24,393 nucleotides of DNA from contig CAYULB010000030.1 of assembly GCA_964445575.1 (NCBI GenBank), positions 1-24,393 on the forward strand, in the 5' to 3' direction. Below are positions 7,948 to 14,865 of the stretch, piece after piece. The notes beneath the pieces were generated by a model that saw only the letters and a program-made list of their open reading frames with translations, did no database searches and was not told the origin of the DNA. The translations under genes and the position numbers were made by a program. Numbering within the stretch: the first letter of the stretch is position 1; the number at the start of each line of letters is the position of its first letter. The DNA comes from WJMT01 sp964445575 (GTDB taxonomy: Bacteria; Acidobacteriota; Aminicenantia; Aminicenantales; Aminicenantaceae).

Positions 7948-9651
7948 TTAAGGCCGCTGTTTTTTTTCCTGATTCTTGAGGATTTTAGCCCAGGTGTCAC
8001 GCAGAGGAACAGAACGGTTGAAAACGAGCTTATCTTTGGTAGAGTCAGGGTCCACACAGAAATATCCTTTTCTTAAGAATTGAAAAAGGTCTCTGGGCTG
8101 GGCAGAGGATAAGCTTGGCTCCAGTTTGCTTGATGGGATCACTTTGAGAGATTCGGGATTCAGATTTTTCTTAAAGTCTTCTCCTTGTTTAACATCAAAG
8201 GGGTCTTTGGTATTAAACAGACGGTCGTAAAGCCTAACTTCAGCTGTTACAGCATGGGGAACAGATACCCAGTGAAGAGTCCCCTTTACTTTTCGTCCGT
8301 CTTGGGACCATCCCCCTTTTGTTTCAGGGTCATAAGTACAGTGAAGCCTTTTGATTTCTCCTGATTTTTTGTCTTTGATTGTTTTTTGGCATTTAATGTA
8401 ATAAGCATGCTTGAGTCTTACTTCTCTTTCTGGAGCGAGACGGAAGTATTTTTTAGGTGGAGATTCGCGGAAGTCTTCCCTTTCAATGTATATATGGCGG
8501 GAGAAGGGAACTTTTCGTTTTCCCATACTTTGGTCTTCTGGATTGTTTTCTGCTTCCAGCATTTCGGTCTTTCCCTCCGGGTAGTTGTCAATGATAACTT
8601 CAAGAGGGTTCAGGACAGCCATTCGGCGTGGAGCTCTTTTGTTTTGATCTTCCCTCAGACAGTGCTCCAGCAGTGCAATATCCACAACACTTTCCCTTTT
8701 TGCTAAACCTATCCTGTCACAGAAGTCACGGATTGATTCAGGAGTGTAACCCCGCCGCCCTAATCCTGATAAAGTAGGCATACGGGGGTCATCCCATCCT
8801 TTCACATATCCTTCTTTGACCAGTTCCAGCAGCTTTCTTTTACTCATTACCGTGAAGCTCAAGTTGAGCCGGGCAAACTCAATCTGCTGGGAACGAAAGA
8901 CATCCAGTTCTTCCAGAAACCAATCATATAAAGGTCTGTGGTCTTCAAATTCAAGAGTGCAGATAGAATGAGTGATTCTCTCGATAGAGTCACAGAGACC
9001 ATGGGCAAAGTCATACATGGGATAGATGCACCATTTATCTCCTGTCCGGTGATGAGATGCATGAAGGATTCGGTATATGACCGGGTCTCTCATGTTTAAA
9101 TTCGGAGACGACATGTCTATCTTGGCTCTTAAAACCCTTTCCCCGTCTTTAAATTCTCCTTTGCGCATCCTTTCAAAAAGATCCAGGTTTTCTTCCACGG
9201 ATCGGTTTCGATAAGGGCTTTCCTTTCCTGGTTCTGTTAAAGTCCCTCTGTATTCTTTAATTTCTTCTGTACTTAAGTCGCAGACAAAAGCCTTCCCCTT
9301 TTTTATCAACTGTACAGCATATTCATAGAGCTTTTCAAAGTAGTCTGAGGCATAGTATTCGCGGTCTCCCCAGTCAAATCCCAGCCATCTCACATCTTTT
9401 TTTATGGATTCAACATATTCTACTTCTTCCTTACAGGGATTGGTGTCGTCAAATCGAAGATTGCATTTCCCATTGTATTCCTGGGCTAGGCCAAAATTAA
9501 GACAGATGGACTTGGCATGACCAATATGGAGATATCCATTTGGTTCAGGAGGAAAACGAGTGTGCACTCTTCCCTGGTTTTTATTGGATTTGATATCCTC
9601 TTCTATACGGCTGCGTATAAAGTCCAGAAAAGTGTCATTGTTTTTTCCCAT
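7948..9651 (-). CDS. glnS: Glutaminyl-tRNA synthetase
   Basis: This 567-residue class I aminoacyl-tRNA synthetase charges tRNA-Gln with glutamine. The HIGH motif is in PEPNGYLHIGHAKSI (HIGH 42-45). The KMSKS counterpart is VMSKR (268-272), as in GlnRS. The Rossmann part (LRFDDTNP, GFDWGDREYYASDYF) is followed by the acceptor-binding region (YPMYDFAHGLCDSIERITHS, EFEDHRPLYDWFLEEL). After about residue 345 come the two anticodon-binding beta-barrels (VNDNYPEGK-type region, RVHTRFPP at the N-terminus). Length and order match the E. coli enzyme. Bacteria outside Proteobacteria often lack GlnS and use GatCAB instead, so the gene is informative for lineage. The ATG at 9651 has no Shine-Dalgarno sequence; its upstream region is almost pure A/T and a candidate promoter lies so close that the mRNA may be nearly leaderless. 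Confidence 0.97.
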   Translation of the reverse strand: MGKNNDTFLDFIRSRIEEDIKSNKNQGRVHTRFPPEPNGYLHIGHAKSICLNFGLAQEYNGKCNLRFDDTNPCKEEVEYVESIKKDVRWLGFDWGDREYYASDYFEKLYEYAVQLIKKGKAFVCDLSTEEIKEYRGTLTEPGKESPYRNRSVEENLDLFERMRKGEFKDGERVLRAKIDMSSPNLNMRDPVIYRILHASHHRTGDKWCIYPMYDFAHGLCDSIERITHSICTLEFEDHRPLYDWFLEELDVFRSQQIEFARLNLSFTVMSKRKLLELVKEGYVKGWDDPRMPTLSGLGRRGYTPESIRDFCDRIGLAKRESVVDIALLEHCLREDQNKRAPRRMAVLNPLEVIIDNYPEGKTEMLEAENNPEDQSMGKRKVPFSRHIYIEREDFRESPPKKYFRLAPEREVRLKHAYYIKCQKTIKDKKSGEIKRLHCTYDPETKGGWSQDGRKVKGTLHWVSVPHAVTAEVRLYDRLFNTKDPFDVKQGEDFKKNLNPESLKVIPSSKLEPSLSSAQPRDLFQFLRKGYFCVDPDSTKDKLVFNRSVPLRDTWAKILKNQEKKQRP

Positions 9652-9662
9652 TTTATTTTATT

Positions 9663-9691
9663 TTTATAAGATAATAGGAAATCAAACTCAA
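9663..9691 (-). promoter_or_regulatory. Candidate glnS promoter, nearly leaderless
   Basis: On the minus strand TTGAGT (complement of 9686-9691), 17 bp and TATAAA (complement of 9663-9668) form a fair -35/-10 pair. The predicted start (near 9656) is only about 5 nt before the glnS ATG, which agrees with the absence of a Shine-Dalgarno sequence. A/T richness makes chance matches likely, so this is tentative. Confidence 0.35.
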
Positions 9692-9724
9692 ATCAATAGT
9701 TAATTTGAACGAAAGCTTGGTGTG

Positions 9725-9753
9725 TTGACTTTTTTCAGGATTACTGCTATTAA
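9725..9753 (+). promoter_or_regulatory. Candidate promoter of the VWFA-related gene
   Basis: TTGACT (9725-9730), a 17-bp spacer and TATTAA (9748-9753) lie just before GAGGGAGG and the ATG at 9771. The leader would be only about 10 nt, with the ribosome-binding site right at the 5' end, so the exact start of transcription is uncertain. Together with the glnS promoter it forms a divergent pair in a 119-bp gap. Confidence 0.42.
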
Positions 9754-9770
9754 TCAAGAGGGAGGATACA

Positions 9771-11000
9771 ATGAGAGCTAAGCTAGTTCCTCTTTGTTTA
9801 TTTATTTTTTCAGTTATTTCAGTTTTTCCTCAACAGATAGCCGAAGAATCACTGGTGGTGAATATTGAGGTTCCGGTCAGAGTTTATGAGGGCCGCTCCT
9901 TTTTAGACAATCTTACCATAGATGACTTTGAAGTGTATGAAGACGGGAAAATCCAGAAAATTCAAGCTGTTTATCTGGTAAATGAAAGGAATATTGCCAG
10001 AAAAGAAGAGAGAAAAAGATTTTCTCCGAATACTTCGAGAAGTTTTTATCTGTTTTTTGAGATATCTGAATACGACCCTAGAATAGGAAACGCTGTAGAC
10101 TATTTTCTAAAAAATGTCATCTATCCTGGTGATGTGCTGGTGGTGATCACCCCGACCAGTTCTTATCGATTGAGGGGAAGAGCCCTGGAACTGAAGTCAA
10201 GAGATGAAGTGGTAAATCAGTTAATCGGAATTTTAAGAAAGGATGCGCTAACTGGAAGTTCTGAATACAGAAGTGTAATTCGGGAACTCACAGAACTTGC
10301 CAGCTCCATATCAGCTTCTCTGGAACAGAGTGAAAGAATTTTTGCTAAAGATGAAGCCATTACTTTTATTGACCAGTTAGACAGGACTCCTGAAGAAAAG
10401 CTGATGAGATATCAATATCTGATCGGACGGCTTGAAGAGATAAGAACTGTAGACCAGGAAAAAATGGTTCATTTTGCCCAACTGCTGGAAGAAGAAAGGG
10501 GTCAGAAATATGTTTTTCTTTTTTATCAAAATGAATATATCCCCCAAATAGACCCCAAAATATTGACTCAGTTCATAGCACTCTACCAGGACAGACCGAC
10601 TATAGAACAAACCATAACTGGTATCATGGATATTTACAGAAGAGAAATTTCTTTTGATGTGGAGAAAATCAAACAGATCTATGCAGACCATTCGATTTCC
10701 ATTCATTTCCTTTTTATCTCAAAGGTCGTTCAAAATATTCCCGGAGTGATTTTTCAGGAGAAGTCCGAGGATATATTCAGTGCGTTTAGAGAAATGGCTT
10801 ATGCTACAGGAGGTTATATTGAAAGCTCTTCCAGGCCAGAGTGGCTGATGCAAAAAGCTGTGGAGGCTTCCAAACAGTATTATTTGATATATTATTCGCC
10901 TGAAAACTATATCAGAGACGGGAAATTCAAAAAGATTGAAGTGAGGGTACCAGAAAAGAATTACAGGATTGTCTACCGCCAGGGTTATATTGCAGACTGA
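9771..11000 (+). CDS. Secreted VWFA-related domain protein
   Basis: This 409-residue exported protein begins with a signal peptide (RAKLVPLCLFIFSVISVFPQQ). The stretch ESLVVNIEVPVRVYEG and DLTIDDFEVYEDGKIQKIQ-like text at 25-65 is the hallmark N-terminal strand region of the VWFA-related family (TIGR03436 type) first catalogued in Acidobacteria. A Rossmann-like middle part follows (FYLFFEISEYDPRIGNAVDYF, PGDVLVVITPTSSYRL). The MIDAS signature D-x-S-x-S is not preserved: the place reads FEISEYD. A helical insertion (about 135-235) and a C-terminal segment (YATGGYIESSSRPEWLMQKA, YYLIYYSPENY, KKIEVRVPEKNYRIVYRQGY) are typical of the family. Its function is unknown; periplasmic or surface protein-protein contact is plausible. 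A strong GGGAGG site precedes the ATG. It ends 11 bp from the convergent mutase-like gene. Confidence 0.85.
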   Translation: MRAKLVPLCLFIFSVISVFPQQIAEESLVVNIEVPVRVYEGRSFLDNLTIDDFEVYEDGKIQKIQAVYLVNERNIARKEERKRFSPNTSRSFYLFFEISEYDPRIGNAVDYFLKNVIYPGDVLVVITPTSSYRLRGRALELKSRDEVVNQLIGILRKDALTGSSEYRSVIRELTELASSISASLEQSERIFAKDEAITFIDQLDRTPEEKLMRYQYLIGRLEEIRTVDQEKMVHFAQLLEEERGQKYVFLFYQNEYIPQIDPKILTQFIALYQDRPTIEQTITGIMDIYRREISFDVEKIKQIYADHSISIHFLFISKVVQNIPGVIFQEKSEDIFSAFREMAYATGGYIESSSRPEWLMQKAVEASKQYYLIYYSPENYIRDGKFKKIEVRVPEKNYRIVYRQGYIAD

Positions 11001-11011
11001 AGTTTTTAAAT

Positions 11012-12874
11012 TTACTGTCCTCTCTTCATCATATTATCGATTCTGGCAAGCCTTTTCTTTAAAGGCATCTTGTGTCCGGTTTTATCCACCACCTGTATTC
11101 CCCCTTTGATAAGTTTTGTGCTCCAATTGACAGCATTAGAAAACTCATCCCGGCATTCCCATAGAAAAGGAACAGGAAAGTATCCTGATTTAAATACGCT
11201 AAACAGTCCTTGGCTGGAGTACAGATTTTCTATATTCTGTTGCATATGGTCTACCATGGTTTTTGATTCCTGATACAGCTCTTCACATTCACTTCTTATT
11301 TCAGAGCTTGATATGATATCAGATACCGCATTTTCTTTTCTGTATTCTGGGTAATTTTTCAATGCGGATTTGGTGATTTGGATGCTTTCATTTATTACCT
11401 CTGGTGTGGCAAGGAACAGGGCCTCGGAAAAGCTGACCACATGGATTATAGAAGGGCTGTCAGTCTTTTCCGGCTCAATGTCAGACATCAATGCAGTCAC
11501 AGCAGCAAGCTGGATTTTTGCCTTTTGAATATCCGGAGAAAAGTAATCCAGACCCGCCCTGGGTTGATAGATCACTTTAAAATGAGTGTCTTCCAAAGAC
11601 CTGACTAGTTTCAGCAGAACTCGGGCTTTCACAATATCCCGGACTCCCCAAGTGGATTTGGGAGTATTGAGCATGTTTTGGAGGATCAACATTTTAATTC
11701 CTAGGTTTTTAGCTGTTATTGCAGCAAGATAGGCTGAAACCACATAAGTGACATCGTCAGCTCCTCTGAAAGCAAAATGATGGGGAATATTCGGCTCAAA
11801 AGGCTTTTGCACATTGGCAATATATTTCATAGCTTCCAAATGTTCGGACAAGCCCTGCTTTACTGTCAAGGGGCCTCTGCCGTCTATTTTGTTGAACCAC
11901 CAGAGAGAAAGAGCATGCCAAGCCATATTTAAATTTTTCTCCAGGATATAAGCCATCCGGGCCACATTTTTTGTTCCCGAATAAGCTCTCACTAACATGG
12001 GAGAGGCATCTTCCCGGATTGCCTGAAGCTCGAGTTCGCTGTTAAAAGGAACTCCACCTCCATTAGTCATCCCTTCCCAGCTTTCACCGAAATGTGACTG
12101 GCTCAATTGAGAAGAACCCACAGATACAATATCCAGAAATCTCGATTTTGAAAGCTGTTTGAGCCATTCAGAAAACATGACCAGAGCTTTCTCCCGGTCT
12201 TCAAGATAGGGCCCTACATGGACTCTGGTTAAGGGTAGGCTTTGATGTTTTTTGGCTGAAGCCAAGCGTTTGGATAAATGGTCTTTATCAGTCCCATAAC
12301 CTTCATAATGGTATTCAGGCAGCTTTGGAATGGCCTTGTATTTTTCCTGCTCGATCAATTGTTTCCCAAAGTCAAATCTTATCTGGTCGTAAATTGAACT
12401 TTCCTGAATAGATTTGGGAATAAGCACATCTGGAATATCCATTTTTTTGAGTGTTTCTATGGGAGTTTCATCACCTCTGAATATAACAAATCTTTTTCCA
12501 AATTCCTTTCTAACCCCTTCACAGGCGTCAGGGAGGCCGGCAAAATATATTTTTTTTATAATCCCGTTTTTTTGGGGAGATAACCTTAAGTCATTTTTGA
12601 TAAGTGAGATCAATCTCCCGAAGGTTTTTACCGCCTGTTGAGGGTCTAGGCGGTAGCTGAAGCCGAGATGTGTGATATGGTTTCGGAGGATCCATTTTTT
12701 TATGATTTCAAAATAGTGAAGATGAGAAATTTTATCCACTGCTTGTGAGACTTGTGAATCTGAAATAAAGACTTTAAATCCACATTCTTCAAGAAGCTGA
12801 CTTATGTGGCTGATGCCCAGGGTGTGAGCATCTATTCCTGATTTAAGAAAACCATATATTCTTTGTTCCGGCAT
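11012..12874 (-). CDS. B12-binding domain fused to glutamate-mutase-E-like TIM barrel (putative mutase)
   Basis: This is a 620-residue protein. Residues about 1-155 look like a cobalamin-binding Rossmann domain. The DxHxxG motif is present as D15-A-H17-TL-G20 (His17 would be the lower cobalt ligand), followed by ISHISQLLEECGFKVFISDS, a shortened S-x-L region (GFSYRLD, 71-77) and a final strand VIFRGDETP. The usual GG is replaced by FAGLPD. Residues about 210-480 resemble the barrel of methylaspartate (glutamate) mutase subunit E: VGSSQLSQSHFG, TNGGGVPFNSE (compare the GGG-[IV]-x-[YF]-N of MutE), AWHALSLWWFNKIDGRGPL and FRGADDVTYVVSAYLAAIT. The summed length equals that of separate S and E subunits of about 137 and 483 residues. 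The substrate is not deducible and residues binding glutamate are not obviously kept. A helical tail of about 120 residues follows. The ATG at 12874 is preceded by AGAGAGAAAAG. It is monocistronic and convergent with the VWFA gene. Confidence 0.72.
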   Translation of the reverse strand: MPEQRIYGFLKSGIDAHTLGISHISQLLEECGFKVFISDSQVSQAVDKISHLHYFEIIKKWILRNHITHLGFSYRLDPQQAVKTFGRLISLIKNDLRLSPQKNGIIKKIYFAGLPDACEGVRKEFGKRFVIFRGDETPIETLKKMDIPDVLIPKSIQESSIYDQIRFDFGKQLIEQEKYKAIPKLPEYHYEGYGTDKDHLSKRLASAKKHQSLPLTRVHVGPYLEDREKALVMFSEWLKQLSKSRFLDIVSVGSSQLSQSHFGESWEGMTNGGGVPFNSELELQAIREDASPMLVRAYSGTKNVARMAYILEKNLNMAWHALSLWWFNKIDGRGPLTVKQGLSEHLEAMKYIANVQKPFEPNIPHHFAFRGADDVTYVVSAYLAAITAKNLGIKMLILQNMLNTPKSTWGVRDIVKARVLLKLVRSLEDTHFKVIYQPRAGLDYFSPDIQKAKIQLAAVTALMSDIEPEKTDSPSIIHVVSFSEALFLATPEVINESIQITKSALKNYPEYRKENAVSDIISSSEIRSECEELYQESKTMVDHMQQNIENLYSSQGLFSVFKSGYFPVPFLWECRDEFSNAVNWSTKLIKGGIQVVDKTGHKMPLKKRLARIDNMMKRGQ

Positions 12875-13178
12875 ATCTTTTCTCTCTATTTATATTTCTG
12901 TGGTTCTCATTATCACACAGGCCGATATCTCCGTCAAGATTCCCTGAAATGCGAAAGGAATTATTGATTTTTTATTTTTTAATTATCCTGGATTATTCAC
13001 GAGTCGAGATTGCTGCAGATGCGAGGCGCCAGGGCATAATTAGAGTGGATAGAGTTTGTTTTGTTTCTCCAGTTTCTATGGATTCTTTAGGTTATTTGGT
13101 TTGGTCTATGCCTGGGGAGCGAGAAAAGCGAGACAGGCTGAATGTTTAAAAAGAACAAGGAGCAGCCGTAAGCTTCCT

Positions 13179-13409
13179 GAAATTCAGATATGGCTTGGGC
13201 TCCCTTCAGATTTTTAACGCCATTCTTCTTCATTTTTCTCAGCGCCTGCGTAACTCCCCCCGTTCCAACAAAAGCAGTAAATAGTGAATTGTAAATGGAG
13301 AATTGTATCTCATAAAAAACTAAATTCATTTCAATTTACCATTCACCACTTACCATTAACCATTCACAATTCACCGTATTCAATGTCGCTTCAGCCACAC
13401 CTGAATTTC
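13179..13409 (-). repeat. 231-bp repeat core, copy 2 (inverted)
   Basis: Exactly the same length as the core at 2480-2710 and its reverse complement. There are three mismatches over about 205 bp, then a diverged end of about 20 bp (13185-13210) next to the shared GAAATTCAG boundary. The boundary is CTGAAATTCAG on the left and CTGAATTTCAG on the right, so either end is nearly palindromic with its complement. No transposase or recombinase is encoded within or beside it. Confidence 0.8.
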
Positions 13410-13430
13410 AGATCGGCTCGCCTGGAAGGT

Positions 13431-13548
13431 AAAAAAATAGCGATTAAAATAGAAAATTCAAATAAGAAAAATGTTCAAGACATCGTTCTTGAAAAAATCT
13501 TGTATATTGATGAAAATAAATTGATAATGAAAACATCGCTATTTTTTT
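13431..13548. repeat. Right arm of repeat copy 2, closed by a covarying 14-bp stem
   Basis: AAAAAAATAGCGAT (13431-13444) pairs with ATCGCTATTTTTTT (13535-13548). Compared with copy 1 the stem carries a compensated substitution (G-C pair in copy 1, A-T pair here). The enclosed 90 nt match copy 1 at roughly three positions in four by eye. It lies upstream of the amidohydrolase gene on its coding strand, so it could be part of its leader. Confidence 0.62.
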
Positions 13549-13605
13549 ATGAATAGGTCAGGTTATTAAGCTTGGTTTTAAAATAAAATATCAAAGGAGG
13601 CGAAT

Positions 13606-14865
13606 TTGAAGAATCGGATCATTTCACTCATTTTAGCTCTTTTATTCACGGCCTGTGTTATTTGGCCCCAGAATTTGGTATTAAAAGGTGGAAAAGTTCT
13701 TACCATAACAAAAGGTATTATTGAAAATGGAATTGTGGTGATAAAAGACGGGAAGATTCTTGAAGTAGGGAAGAACATTGATATCCCTGCCGGGATTAAA
13801 GTCCTTGATATGAGCGGAAAATATGTCATGCCAGGAATCATAGACAGTCATTCTCATATTGCGCTCACTGATGTGAATGAAGCCACAGACCCGGTCACGC
13901 CTCAAATATGGATGCGCGAAGCTTTGGAGCCCTCTTCTGACTCTATAAAAAAGACTTTAGCCGGTGGGGTCACTATGGTTAAGACTATGCACGGCAGTGC
14001 TAATGTAATAGGCGGCGTCAATGTCACCATAAAGCTTAAATACAATGAGCCTGTTGAAGAAATGATTGTCAGCGGTGTCAGGCAGCAGCTTAAGATGGCT
14101 CTCGGTGAAAACCCCAAAAGACTGTATGGAAGAAAAGGCCGGATTCCGTCAACCCGCATGGGGAATGCCTATGTATTGAGAAATGCATTCTTAAAAGCCA
14201 AAGAATACAAAGAAAAATGGGATCAATATGAGAAAGACAAGGATGAGGGAAAAGAGGATATCAAACCTCCATCTAAAGACCTTAAAATGGAAACCTTAAA
14301 GATGGTCTTAGAAAAGAAGCTGGGGGTAGACTGTCATGTTTATCGAGCTGATGAGATTGTATGGATTATAAATTTTTGTAAAGAGTTTGATATTGACCTT
14401 CTTCAGCTGAGCCACTGTATTGATGGATACAAGGTGCCAGATATCCTGGCTGAAGCAGGAGTGTGTTACGGAGGATGGATTGACTGGTGGGGGTTTAAAG
14501 AAGAGGCCTATGACGGATGTCCTTATGGATTTGAAATCATGCACCGCGCTGGAGTGAAGATTGTGATCAATTCGGATAGTGCTGATGAATGCCGTTATCT
14601 TTATCTCAATGCAGCCAAAGTTCTTAAATACAATGATATCCCTGAAGAAGAAGTCCTTAAGATGATCACGTTGAATCCAGCTTATGCCTTAGAGATGGAA
14701 CATCGAGCCGGCAGCATTGAAAAGGGAAAAGATGGTGATATTGCTGTGTTTGATAAATATCCTCTTGATTCCACCTCAAAGTGTGTTATGACTATCATCG
14801 AAGGAAAGGTATACTTTGATTATGAGAAAGAGAGTGTGACTTTCAAAGGAGCATCTCATGAATAG
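13606..14865 (+). CDS. Secreted metal-dependent amidohydrolase (imidazolonepropionase-like)
   Basis: This 419-residue protein starts at TTG 13606 after an ideal AAAGGAGG site. A signal peptide (KNRIISLILALLFTACVIW) includes Cys17 in a poor lipobox (FTAC), so it is secreted or possibly lipid-anchored. The N-terminal composite beta-sandwich (LVLKGGKVLTITKGIIENG) leads to the metal site of the amidohydrolase superfamily: H82-S-H84 in PGIIDSHSHI, H244 in DCHVYRADE, H270 in LQLSHCIDG and D324 in INSDSADE. The C-terminal phrase TLNPAYALEMEHRAGSIEKGKDGDIAVFD is typical of the imidazolonepropionase-like branch. That branch includes prolidase-like dipeptidases and other C-N hydrolases, so the substrate is open; a peptide or N-acyl compound is likely for a periplasmic enzyme (inference). 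Its stop overlaps the start of the next gene (ATGA-type overlap, 8 bp). Confidence 0.9.
   Translation: MKNRIISLILALLFTACVIWPQNLVLKGGKVLTITKGIIENGIVVIKDGKILEVGKNIDIPAGIKVLDMSGKYVMPGIIDSHSHIALTDVNEATDPVTPQIWMREALEPSSDSIKKTLAGGVTMVKTMHGSANVIGGVNVTIKLKYNEPVEEMIVSGVRQQLKMALGENPKRLYGRKGRIPSTRMGNAYVLRNAFLKAKEYKEKWDQYEKDKDEGKEDIKPPSKDLKMETLKMVLEKKLGVDCHVYRADEIVWIINFCKEFDIDLLQLSHCIDGYKVPDILAEAGVCYGGWIDWWGFKEEAYDGCPYGFEIMHRAGVKIVINSDSADECRYLYLNAAKVLKYNDIPEEEVLKMITLNPAYALEMEHRAGSIEKGKDGDIAVFDKYPLDSTSKCVMTIIEGKVYFDYEKESVTFKGASHE

Larger units (their letters stand above)
12987..13562. repeat. Repeat element copy 2 (576 bp, core inverted)
   Basis: This fills most of the 731-bp gap between the divergent mutase-like and amidohydrolase genes. 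The ends are imperfect inverted repeats (CCTGGATTATTCA 12987-12999 against the complement of TGAATAGGTCAGG 13550-13562; 10 of 13 match). The left arm (13000-13178) is longer than in copy 1 and carries unrelated sequence with GC-rich GCGAGGCGCC; a 66-codon frame in it (12949-13149) straddles the element edge and shows no protein features. The 231-bp core (13179-13409) is flipped relative to copy 1, but the right arm (13410-13549) keeps the same orientation. Outside the element, 12875-12986 and 13563-13605 show only A/T-rich leader sequence. Confidence 0.7.

Noticed and set aside
12949..13149. 66-codon frame before repeat copy 2
   Set aside because: It spans the element's outer boundary, lacks a ribosome site and has no recognisable features.
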